From positions 1 through 14,073 of the forward strand of contig PXSL01000059.1 in NCBI GenBank assembly GCA_003022815.1: a stretch of 14,073 bases of DNA. The letters run 5' to 3'. Of the stretch, positions 7,046 through 13,638 are shown in pieces. The stretch comes from Halobacteriales archaeon SW_5_68_122. GTDB lineage: Archaea; Halobacteriota; Halobacteria; Halobacteriales; Haloarculaceae. Position 1 is the first letter of the stretch. Every line of letters starts with the position of its first letter. The position numbers were made by a program, and so were the translations under genes. The notes beneath the pieces are model-generated. The model saw only the letters and a list, made by a program, of their open reading frames with translations, was not told the DNA's origin and made no database searches.

Positions 7046-7396
7046 TTACGCCGCGCGCCGGACCCCCCGGCACCGGCTGTCGTCGCACTCGATCTCGAAG
7101 CCGAGCGACTCGTAGAACGGCCGCACCCCGGGGTCGAAGCCGGCGGTCAGCCGCTCGCGGCGGGCGGCGGCGGCCTCGACCAGCGCCGTCCCGACGCCCT
7201 GCCCGCGGCGGCCGGGCCGGACCGCAACGGCGACTATCTCCTCGCCGTCCAGCACCAGTGCGCCGAGGAGGCGGCCCTCGACGGCGGCGACGAGCGTCGT
7301 TCCTTCCTCGATGGCCGCATCCTCGACCCGCAGCATCGCGGCGTCGAGGATTCCACGAACCGCCGCCGTCTCGTCGGCAACGCGGCGGACCTTCAT
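7046..7396 (-). CDS. Small GNAT-family N-acetyltransferase
   Basis: A 116-aa single-domain GNAT protein that would transfer an acetyl group from acetyl-CoA to an unknown amine. The acetyl-CoA-binding motif A is clear: IVAVAVRPGRRGQGVGTALV (about residues 54-73), with the R-x-x-G-x-G core RGQGVG. The C-terminal FYESLGFE (94-101) is the usual motif B end. It is shorter than most GNATs and the N-terminal helix region is compact. Its ATG (7396) follows the SAMP2 stop with no gap (TGAATG), so translation is very likely coupled to the modifier gene. That coupling invites the idea that it acts on or with the SAMP2 pathway, which is inference only. Confidence 0.85.
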   Translation of the reverse strand: MKVRRVADETAAVRGILDAAMLRVEDAAIEEGTTLVAAVEGRLLGALVLDGEEIVAVAVRPGRRGQGVGTALVEAAAARRERLTAGFDPGVRPFYESLGFEIECDDSRCRGVRRAA

Positions 7397-7597
7397 TCAG
7401 CCACCCTTGATGAGCCGCAACACCCGGACCGACTCGGCGTTGACGAGGCGGTCGGCCGGCACCGGCGACCCTTCGACCAGCACCGATGCCTCCTGCTTCG
7501 AGAGGCCGACCGCCGCCAGGAGGTCGCCGTAGGTCGCATCCTCGTCCAGTTCGAGGTCGCGGGTGTCCTCGCCGACGACCTCACACGTGCCGCTAAA
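7397..7597 (-). CDS. samp2: Ubiquitin-like small archaeal modifier protein (SAMP2-like), no standard start codon
   Basis: The frame gives EVVGEDTRDLELDEDA, then ATYGDLLAAVGLSKQEA, and ends VRVLRLIKGG-stop. This is the beta-grasp modifier SAMP2, whose C-terminal diglycine is adenylated by the E1-like UbaA. It is then joined to protein lysines or used as a sulfur carrier for tRNA thiolation. Counting back to the usual length (66 aa, as remembered for Haloferax SAMP2) puts the first residue at 7597. That codon is TTT, and no in-frame ATG, GTG or TTG occurs nearby. The only in-frame start is far upstream (7834), inside the neighbouring membrane-protein gene. The gene overlaps the TAG of that upstream gene (7593-7595), so coupled translation is likely. 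A rare start codon or a sequence error at about 7586-7600 is needed. Confidence 0.85.
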   Translation of the reverse strand, partial: FSGTCEVVGEDTRDLELDEDATYGDLLAAVGLSKQEASVLVEGSPVPADRLVNAESVRVLRLIKGG

Positions 7598-8627
7598 TGT
7601 TCGAGAGGCCGCCCCGGCTCTCGACGACGAGGTCGTAGAGCCGGAGCACTGCCAGCGCGACGATGCCGGCCCCCAGTAGGAAGACGACCGTCCGGACGAG
7701 AAACCCGAGGTACGGGATGATGCCGACGAGGCCGACGAGAAGGACGCCGACGAACAGCGCGAGGTAGCGGTTGTCGCGGGTGGTATACGACAGCAGCCAC
7801 GTGCCGACGACGTATCGGCCGTAGATGGCCGCAATCCACGACAGGACGATGGTCACGAGCAGGACGGCTACGGCGATGGGAAGACCGATGACGGTGATGG
7901 CGAACAGGAAGACGGCGAGGGCGACGCCGCCGACGGCCGCCACGCCCGCGCCGGCCGTCCGGAGCGGTTCCACCGTGCCGGTCTCGTAGGCGGCATCAGC
8001 GAACCGGGGGGCAACGTATAGCAGGATGCTGCCCAAGAACAGACTGGCGAAGAACATAAAGACGGAGAAGACGACGTTCAGCGGCCCGAGCGGCGGAATC
8101 AGCGCCAGTTCCTGAGTTTGCTGGGTGACGCCCTCGACGGTGCCGCCGCGGTCGTTGAGCGTGCCCTCATAGGTGAGGTCGCCGCCAATTGTGGCGGTCG
8201 ATTCGAGGTTGACGGTGCCGGCGAAGACGTTCACGTTGCTCCCGAACTCACCGGCGAGCGTCACGTCGCCGGCGATGGCGCCGAAGGAGTCGTCGACGTA
8301 GCCGGACTCGCCGACGGTGACGCTACCGCCGTAGACGAGGACGGTGTCCTCAGCGGTGCCGTTGATGGTGACGCTACCCGCGTAGACGCGGACGATGCCG
8401 GTGACGTTGCCGGTCTCGGTGACGACGACGTCGCCCCCGTACGCCCGGAGGTCGCCGTTGACGGTTCCCTCGACGATGACGGTGCCGGCGGTCGCCGACA
8501 GGCCGTTGACGGACTCACCCTCCTCGATGACGACGGTGCCGCCGGCGCGGGTGTCGGCGGCCACGACGCTCGTGAACATTGTGACGATGAGGACGATCGC
8601 CAGGAGGAGTAAGAGGGCTCGGCGCAT
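7593..8627 (-). CDS. Membrane protein with bactofilin-like repeat ectodomain
   Basis: A 344-aa protein of unknown role. Residues 1-24 form a signal peptide or anchor (MRRALLLLLAIVLIVTMF). Residues about 28-165 are short beta repeats rich in G, V and T, such as GTVIVEGTVNGDLRAYGGD, VRVYAGSVTINGTAEDT and LVYGGSVTVGE. They repeat about every 17-18 residues, as expected for a right-handed beta-helix of the polymer-forming (bactofilin-like) type. Residues about 184-335 hold around five membrane helices, with a turn of IGLPIAVAV and YLGFLVRTVV in the later ones. The repeats probably face outside. The start is ATG 8627, with a TATA-like box 27 bases upstream. It may form an operon with samp2 and the GNAT gene downstream: its TAG overlaps the samp2 frame. 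A role in envelope organisation is a guess. Confidence 0.85.
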   Translation of the reverse strand: MRRALLLLLAIVLIVTMFTSVVAADTRAGGTVVIEEGESVNGLSATAGTVIVEGTVNGDLRAYGGDVVVTETGNVTGIVRVYAGSVTINGTAEDTVLVYGGSVTVGESGYVDDSFGAIAGDVTLAGEFGSNVNVFAGTVNLESTATIGGDLTYEGTLNDRGGTVEGVTQQTQELALIPPLGPLNVVFSVFMFFASLFLGSILLYVAPRFADAAYETGTVEPLRTAGAGVAAVGGVALAVFLFAITVIGLPIAVAVLLVTIVLSWIAAIYGRYVVGTWLLSYTTRDNRYLALFVGVLLVGLVGIIPYLGFLVRTVVFLLGAGIVALAVLRLYDLVVESRGGLSNI

Positions 8628-8649
8628 GGTAACCCCCCGCCGGGAACGC

Positions 8650-8657
8650 AAAAATAG
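8650..8657 (-). promoter_or_regulatory. TATA-like box for the membrane-protein/samp2/GNAT cluster
   Basis: On the minus strand this reads ctattttt, centred about 27 bases before ATG 8627. It is the only AT-rich run in the 80-base divergent spacer besides the rfcA box, and supports a leaderless start. Confidence 0.6.
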
Positions 8658-8677
8658 GTTGGGGGATTCTCGCGGGG

Positions 8678-8683
8678 TTTATG
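8678..8683 (+). promoter_or_regulatory. TATA-like box for rfcA
   Basis: tttatg is centred about 27 bases before ATG 8708, where the RFC homology begins ([14 protein letters not shown]). This argues that the in-frame ATG at 8681, which is part of the box, is not used. Confidence 0.6.
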
Positions 8684-8707
8684 CCTGCCGGGAGCCTCCC
8701 ACCGTCC

Positions 8708-11700
8708 ATGAGCGAGGCTGCCGCCGAGAGGACCGGGCGGGAGATCTGGATAGAGAAGTACCGCCCACAGCGGCTTGAAGAGGTCGTCGGCCACGACGCC
8801 ATCACCGAGCGCCTGCGGCGCTACATTAACCAGCAAGATTTGCCGCATCTTCTGTTCGCCGGGCCGGCCGGCACGGGTAAATGCGTCACTGGCGAAACCC
8901 CCGTGCTGACGAATAGGGGAATTGAACGAATCGGAAGTGTCGTCGGTGACGGGGAAGGGTTCGCCGACCCAGACGGCGATCTCGAAGTCGCGACGTTCGA
9001 CGAGGGCGACGGGTTCGAGTTCGTCGAACCGTCGAAGGTCTTCGGCAAACGGGCAGACGAACTCATCCGGGTGTCGACCCGCGACGGAAGCGAGCCCACG
9101 GTCACCCCGGAACACCGACTGCTGGTCGTCGACGAGGACGGTCTCTCGTGGACCCGCGCAGAACGGCTCCAGCCGGGCGACCGCATCGCTCGTCCCTTGG
9201 AGGCGCCGCTGCCCGACGACGACGGCCGTATCGAGTGGCTCGATGAACTCGACGAAGAGCGGGTTTTCGTGCACGTGACCGAGGAGTTCGCGGCACGGCA
9301 CGAGATTCCGGCCAGCCAGAACAACGTTGGAGCCAAGCGGGAGGTCCTCGAGGAAGTCCGCACTGGCCAGACAGACGAGCGGATAGCCGAACGAGCCGAC
9401 GTTCCGGAGAAAACGGTCCGGGACTACCGTCGGCGAGCGGCCGACACCGACCTCGATGCCACCTCGACGGTCTGTTCGCTGTCGTACTTCCGCTCGCTGG
9501 GCGCCTCAAGCGAGACGCTCCGCGAGCACGTCGAGCGCATCCAGTTCGTCCCCCCGAACAACAACCGCTCGCATCCGGTCGAACCCCCCCAGGAACTGAC
9601 GACCGGACTCGCAACGCTTCTCGGCCTCGCATTGAGTGAAGCACGGATTGACCGTACCCGAATCAAGTTCTATAACACCGACGAGAAGCTCCTCGAGGCG
9701 TTCTCGGCGGCGGCCCGGGATACGTTTGGCGTCAACCCGAAACGGGGCGAGCAGAATGGCGTCCCGTACCGGGTCATCGACAACCGGACCGTCGTCCACT
9801 ACCTCCGGCGCTGCTTCGCCGTACTCGACGGAGAGGGGGCAGTCGGTTCGCGCATCCTTCGCGCGTCCCCGGAGCCACGACGGGCGTTCCTCCGGGCCGT
9901 CTTCGACGCCGAGGGGCACGTCACCGAGGATGGAATCCTCGAACTCACCCAGAAGGACGGAAACGTCGTCACGCTGCTTTCGTACCTGCTGGCGGGCGAG
10001 GGGGTCCCGACCCGCCGGAAGACCGAACGGAAGGCCGCGACCAACGGGTCCGGACAAAAGCGGGAGTACCACGTGCTCTACGTTTCGAGCGCCTCGGCGC
10101 TGTCGCGGTTCGAAGAGCGGGTGGGTTTTATGCTGCCGACGAAAGCCGAGCGACTCGCCGAGAACGCCGCGCGCGACTCCAACCCGAACCACGACACGAT
10201 GCCGGTACAGTCCGCGGTCTCCGATCTGTGTGAGACGCTGTATCTTCCGAAAGACGACCTACTGACCGGAACGCTGAACCCGGAAACCCCGGGTCGAGAG
10301 AACTACCTCGCCGACATCGAGCGGGTACTGGACGCCGCGACCGAGAAGGTCGAACTCGCACAGGAGGCCCTCGAGACAGTTCAGCAGCTCGAAGCCGACA
10401 TCGACCGCATCGAAGCACTGCCGGCGGCGTGGGTCGCCGAGCGCGACCGGCTTGAGCCGATATCGGTCCGGCGCGACCTCAGCGAGAAGACGGGCATCAG
10501 GTCGGACCGACTGCTGGAGTATTCGGACGGCCGCCGGACCCCAGAACGGAGACGCGCAACCACCCTCCTCGAGGAGGTCGACGCCGTCGAGGCGCCACCG
10601 GACGTGAAGGAGCTACAGACGCGCCTGCGGACGACGATTGACCGGCTCGGTGTTCCGTACAACCACGTCGCGGAGGGAACCGACCTCCGTGGAACCGACA
10701 TCATCAATCTGCTGGAGAACGACGACCACGCCCTCCCGACGACTACCCGATTCCGCACCGTCGCCGAACGCGTCCGCGAACTCGCGGCCGGAATGTGCTC
10801 GCAGGCCGTCCTTAAGGACCTCCGGGCGCTGGACGTCCTCGCTCGCGGCGACCTCTACTTCGACGAAGTGCGGTCGGTCGAACCCCTCGAGGAGTCCCGG
10901 CGCGTCTGCGACCTGACAGTCCCGGGGACGCGTAACTACGTCGCCGGCAGCGTGCCGACGGTGATGCACAACACCACCTCTGCCATCGCCATCGCCAAGG
11001 AGATATACGGCGACGACTGGCGGGAGAACTTCCTTGAGTTGAACGCCTCCGACCAGCGGGGCATCGACGTCGTCCGGGACCGCATCAAGAGCTTCGCGCG
11101 GGCCTCCTTCGGCGGCTACGACCACCGCATCATCATCGTCACTGGATACCCTTCCTCACCCGAAATAAAAGAAATCGAAGACGTAGCCGAGGACGGCGAA
11201 CCGATTCCGTCGGTCGACTTCGAGACCAACGAGATACAGTCCGACAAGGGCAAACTGGTCGATTCCGGCGTCGCCGATTTCTTCGAACTCGAACTGGCTG
11301 ACGGACGGACGGTTCTCGCGAGCCTTACACATCCGTTCTTCGTAGTTGGTTCGGATGGGAAACTCGTCGAGAAGGAGCTACGAGAGCTGTCGCCCGGTGA
11401 CGAAATCGCGGATTTCAAAGATGACGTGGGCATCTCGCGGTGTGAAATCTGTGGTGACTGGACGCCGGGGAGGTTCTGTTCGGTCGCTTGCAAGAACGAC
11501 GGACACAGTCGCGAAATGCAGGGCGATGGCAACCCAATGTACGGAACCGAGTGGTCGGGGGAGCGACGCAAGAAAATAGTCGAGAAACTCTCCGACGGGA
11601 GGTTCGAGGGGGAGAACAATCCGAACTACGGTGGTGAGTTCCACGGCGTCTCCGTCTGGGAAATGGACGACGAGTCTATCGAACAGTTCCGCGAAAGGCT

Positions 11701-13030
11701 CAGCGAGATGCGGTCCGGAACCCCTTGGGAGGAGTGGGTCGTCGATGCCGACCCCGACACGGTAAAAGAGAGAATCGGACGTTCCTCTGCGGAGTGGTGG
11801 GACAGTCTGGACGACGACGAGCGAACGAGATTAATCGAGAAGGCTACCGAAAACTGTGACTATCCCGTGACTGATATCACTGGGGACAACAACCCGATGC
11901 GCGACCCGGAGGTCGCACAGAAGGTTTCCGAGGCGCTGAAGGGCCACGAGCCGACCGGCGGAAACATTCGACACAGTGACGAACTGGGTCATCTCGTTCG
12001 ATCCGACTGGGAGTACGAGGTCGCAAAGGCGTTGCAGGACGCCGGTGTCGAATACGAGTACGAGCCGGAATTCGAACTGTCCGACTCGGTGTATCATCCC
12101 GACTTCCTGATCGACGATACAGTCATCGAAGTCAAAGGGGTGGCTGAACTGTGGGGTCAGACGGAAAAAGTAGAGGAGTTCTTGGACACCTATGGCGACG
12201 ATTACCGCTTCATTGTCGTGGGAGACGGCGAACTCCCGCACCACGAACACTACGACAGGGACGAGTTCGAGCCGGCTATCGTGTCTGACGGCGGATTACG
12301 AACGGTTCAGACCGTCGAGGTACGCGATATCGAGTACAGTCATCGCGGGAAGGCCTACAACATCAGCATGGAGGACACGCCCAACTTCATGCTTGCAAAC
12401 GGAATCCTGACTCACAACACCGACGACGCCCAGTCAGCGCTCCGCCGGACCATGGAGCAGTTCTCCGACAACACCCGCTTTATACTCTCGTGTAACTACT
12501 CCAGCCAGATTATCGACCCCATCCAGTCGCGGTGTGCGGTATTCCGCTTCTCGCCGCTGGGCGACGAGGCCGTCGAGGAGCAAGTCCGCGTCATCGCCGA
12601 GACGGAGGACATCGAGTTGACCGATGACGCCGTCGGCGCGCTGGTGTACGCCGCCGACGGCGATATGCGGAAGGCGATAAACGGCCTGCAGGCGGCGGCG
12701 GTCATGGGCGGGCGCGTCGACGAGGAGGCCGTCTACACCATCACCTCGACGGCCCGGCCCGAGGAGATACAGGCGATGGTCGAGCGGGCGCTGGACGACG
12801 ACTTCACCGGCGCGCGCGCCCAACTGGACGAACTCCTGACCGACGTCGGCATCGCCGGCGGCGACATCATCGACCAGATGCACCGCTCGGTGTGGGAGTT
12901 CGACCTCGAAGAGCGGGAGGCCGTCCGCCTGATGGAGCGCATCGGCGAGGCCGACTACCGCATCACCGCCGGCGCCAACGAGCAGGTCCAACTGGAGGCG
13001 CTTCTGGCGTCGCTGGCGCTGGGAGAGTAG
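8708..13030 (+). CDS. rfcA: Replication factor C small subunit with two inteins, Walker B absent
   Basis: AAA+ subunit of the clamp loader that opens and loads PCNA. The host protein is in three pieces. The first is 8708-8881 (58 aa, ending AGPAGTGK, Walker A). The second is 10973-11137 (55 aa, [13 protein letters not shown] to GGYDHRIII). The third is 12419-13027 (203 aa, [15 protein letters not shown] to the end). Sensor 1 SCNYSSQI, the arginine-finger motif SRC and sensor 2 GDMRKAI are in the third piece. Joined, they give 316 aa. Normal RFC small subunits continue RII-x-LDEADAL-TDDAQ, but here the second piece runs straight into intein sequence and LDEADAL is missing along with the intein Cys1. 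Adding these seven host residues gives 323 aa, the usual length. As written, intein 2 could not splice and the ATPase site would be broken. The whole frame stays open for 1,440 codons. Confidence 0.93.
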   Translation: MSEAAAERTGREIWIEKYRPQRLEEVVGHDAITERLRRYINQQDLPHLLFAGPAGTGKCVTGETPVLTNRGIERIGSVVGDGEGFADPDGDLEVATFDEGDGFEFVEPSKVFGKRADELIRVSTRDGSEPTVTPEHRLLVVDEDGLSWTRAERLQPGDRIARPLEAPLPDDDGRIEWLDELDEERVFVHVTEEFAARHEIPASQNNVGAKREVLEEVRTGQTDERIAERADVPEKTVRDYRRRAADTDLDATSTVCSLSYFRSLGASSETLREHVERIQFVPPNNNRSHPVEPPQELTTGLATLLGLALSEARIDRTRIKFYNTDEKLLEAFSAAARDTFGVNPKRGEQNGVPYRVIDNRTVVHYLRRCFAVLDGEGAVGSRILRASPEPRRAFLRAVFDAEGHVTEDGILELTQKDGNVVTLLSYLLAGEGVPTRRKTERKAATNGSGQKREYHVLYVSSASALSRFEERVGFMLPTKAERLAENAARDSNPNHDTMPVQSAVSDLCETLYLPKDDLLTGTLNPETPGRENYLADIERVLDAATEKVELAQEALETVQQLEADIDRIEALPAAWVAERDRLEPISVRRDLSEKTGIRSDRLLEYSDGRRTPERRRATTLLEEVDAVEAPPDVKELQTRLRTTIDRLGVPYNHVAEGTDLRGTDIINLLENDDHALPTTTRFRTVAERVRELAAGMCSQAVLKDLRALDVLARGDLYFDEVRSVEPLEESRRVCDLTVPGTRNYVAGSVPTVMHNTTSAIAIAKEIYGDDWRENFLELNASDQRGIDVVRDRIKSFARASFGGYDHRIIIVTGYPSSPEIKEIEDVAEDGEPIPSVDFETNEIQSDKGKLVDSGVADFFELELADGRTVLASLTHPFFVVGSDGKLVEKELRELSPGDEIADFKDDVGISRCEICGDWTPGRFCSVACKNDGHSREMQGDGNPMYGTEWSGERRKKIVEKLSDGRFEGENNPNYGGEFHGVSVWEMDDESIEQFRERLSEMRSGTPWEEWVVDADPDTVKERIGRSSAEWWDSLDDDERTRLIEKATENCDYPVTDITGDNNPMRDPEVAQKVSEALKGHEPTGGNIRHSDELGHLVRSDWEYEVAKALQDAGVEYEYEPEFELSDSVYHPDFLIDDTVIEVKGVAELWGQTEKVEEFLDTYGDDYRFIVVGDGELPHHEHYDRDEFEPAIVSDGGLRTVQTVEVRDIEYSHRGKAYNISMEDTPNFMLANGILTHNTDDAQSALRRTMEQFSDNTRFILSCNYSSQIIDPIQSRCAVFRFSPLGDEAVEEQVRVIAETEDIELTDDAVGALVYAADGDMRKAINGLQAAAVMGGRVDEEAVYTITSTARPEEIQAMVERALDDDFTGARAQLDELLTDVGIAGGDIIDQMHRSVWEFDLEEREAVRLMERIGEADYRITAGANEQVQLEALLASLALGE
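8882..10972 (+). mobile_element. Intein 1 of RFC (Walker A site), LAGLIDADG type, 697 aa
   Basis: Inserted between Lys and Thr of Walker A (GTGK/TT), a well-known RFC intein site. Splicing residues are all present: Cys1 in [10 protein letters not shown], block B TVTPEH (73-78), block [15 protein letters not shown] (676-689), terminal His-Asn (MHN) and Thr as the next host residue. The nuclease part has two LAGLIDADG-like helices, [12 protein letters not shown] (245-256) and [12 protein letters not shown] (336-347). The first lacks the usual D/E-G pair (SEARI), so cutting activity may be lost or weak. The intein is large because of extra helical material: helix-turn-helix-like stretches at about 164-185 ([20 protein letters not shown]), 528-550 and 586-615. 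GC content and codon use resemble the host, suggesting long residence. Confidence 0.95.
11138..12418 (+). mobile_element. Intein 2 of RFC (Walker B site) with NUMOD3 and PD-(D/E)XK-like nuclease, Cys1 missing
   Basis: The visible 427 residues (V1 = 11138) start [16 protein letters not shown] and end NGILTHN before host Thr. Block B is [10 protein letters not shown] (61-70). A zinc-finger-like C-x2-C-x8-C-x3-C follows (C102, C105, C114, C118). Next come NUMOD3-like repeats [20 protein letters not shown] (129-148), [11 protein letters not shown] (158-168) and [19 protein letters not shown] (249-267). A restriction-fold nuclease domain then spans 285-380, with E292 (SDWEYEV), D322 (YHPDFLI), and E331 and K333 (VIEVKG). 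Block F is near [15 protein letters not shown]. No LAGLIDADG or HNH motif is present. The nucleophile Cys1 and the seven host residues before it are absent, so splicing should fail. AGA, TTA and AAA codons are more frequent than in neighbours, suggesting later arrival than intein 1. Confidence 0.92.
11990..12277 (+). other. PD-(D/E)XK-like homing nuclease domain inside intein 2
   Basis: Residues about 285-380 of intein 2 follow the order S-D-W-E-Y-E-V-A, then Y-E-Y-E-P-E-F, then Y-H-P-D-F-L-I, then V-I-E-V-K-G, then Y-R-F-I-V-V-G-D. This is the layout of Vsr/EDxHD-like and related PD-(D/E)XK nucleases, with D322, E331 and K333 as the likely metal and catalytic residues. All are intact, so DNA cutting may still work although splicing should not. 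The assignment is by motif order only. A structure prediction would confirm the fold. Confidence 0.75.
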
Positions 13031-13059
13031 CGAGACGCCGACCGCAGGGAAGCGTCTCG
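13031..13059 (+). terminator. Hairpin directly after the rfcA stop, possible terminator or 3' end structure
   Basis: A 7-base perfect stem with a 15-base loop begins at the first base after the rfcA TAG. There is no T-run after it, so it is not a classic intrinsic terminator. It could stabilise the mRNA 3' end or simply be part of the repeat block. Confidence 0.35.
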
Positions 13060-13230
13060 GAAAACGCGAGCGGTGAGCGAAGCGAGCCGTGAGTAGGAGC
13101 GAGGCGCCGACCGCAGGGAGACGCCTCGAAGGCGCGAGCGGTGAACGCAATAAACTGCGAGCAGTAGCGAGGTATCTCGAAGGCGCGAGCGGTGAGCGAA
13201 GCGAGCCGTGAGCAGGAGCGAAGCCCCCGA
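13031..13230 (+). repeat. Imperfect tandem repeats with paired hairpins after rfcA
   Basis: A unit of about 38 bases starting cgcgagcggtga occurs three times (13065, 13133, 13184). Copies 1 and 3 are nearly identical (with gcgaagcgagccgtgag), while copy 2 has diverged. Between units lie hairpins. Hairpin A has stems cgagacg (13031-13037) and cgtctcg (13053-13059). Hairpin B has stems cgaggcg (13100-13106) and cgcctcg (13122-13128). Both share the loop ccgaccgcaggga. Hairpin C is a shrunken form, cgaggtatctcg (13168-13179). The stem change A-T to G-C between A and B keeps pairing. The block fills the spacer between the rfcA stop and the aIF-1A promoter. It resembles the GC-rich low-complexity spacers common in haloarchaea. 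Confidence 0.8.
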
Positions 13231-13280
13231 AGCCGTTCCACGGGACGTGCGATACCCCGCCGCACGGCGAAAAGCGACTG

Positions 13281-13287
13281 CTTAAAC
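13281..13287 (+). promoter_or_regulatory. TATA-like box for aIF-1A
   Basis: cttaaac is centred about 26 bases before the GTG at 13310, the only AT-rich heptamer at that spacing. It supports a leaderless message and the GTG start. Confidence 0.6.
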
Positions 13288-13309
13288 GTCTGGACCGTCT
13301 ATCTATCGT

Positions 13310-13603
13310 GTGACTAAAGAGACACAGCGGAAGGACCTCCGGATGCCGGGCGAGGGTGAGATGTTCGCGCTGGTCACCGAGATGCTCGGCGGGCAGCGCG
13401 TCCGGTTGCAGTGCGACGACGGCAAAAAGCGGATGGGCCGCATCCCGGGCCGAATGCGGTTCCGCACGTGGGTCGACAAGGACGACATCGTCGTCATCGA
13501 CCCGTGGGACTGGCAGGACGAGAAAGCCGACATCGAATGGCGCTACGAGGGCGCAAACGCCGACCAGTTGCGGCGCGAGGGCCACCTCGACAACCTCGTC
13601 TAA
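13310..13603 (+). CDS. eif1A: Translation initiation factor aIF-1A
   Basis: A 97-aa factor that binds the small ribosomal subunit near the A site and helps initiator tRNA selection. It is a complete single S1-like OB-fold domain: GEGEMFALVTEMLGGQRVRL (about 14-33), CDDGKKRMGRIPGRMRFRTW (35-54), VDKDDIVVIDPWDWQDEKAD, then a short helix ending DNLV. Length and order match haloarchaeal aIF-1A. The start is GTG 13310 (V/M-TKETQRKDLRMPGEG). The upstream overlapping GTG at 13308 runs into a stop at once. Convergent with the glycyl-tRNA synthetase gene, with 35 bases between stops. Confidence 0.95.
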   Translation: MTKETQRKDLRMPGEGEMFALVTEMLGGQRVRLQCDDGKKRMGRIPGRMRFRTWVDKDDIVVIDPWDWQDEKADIEWRYEGANADQLRREGHLDNLV

Positions 13604-13638
13604 ATTTTCCCTCCGATAGTAGGTTCGCGGGCAGGACG

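Noticed and set aside
7598..7834. SAMP2 as the C-terminal end of a 145-aa protein starting at 7834
   Set aside because: The first 80 residues are Ser/Arg-rich shadow translation of the membrane-protein gene, unlike any SAMP.
8681..8707. Upstream ATG start for rfcA at 8681
   Set aside because: The ATG is part of the TATA-like box and the nine extra residues have no RFC similarity; ATG 8708 has the right promoter spacing.
13031..13230. Possible CRISPR array
   Set aside because: Repeats are only three, imperfect, and spacers are themselves repeated hairpins; no cas genes nearby.
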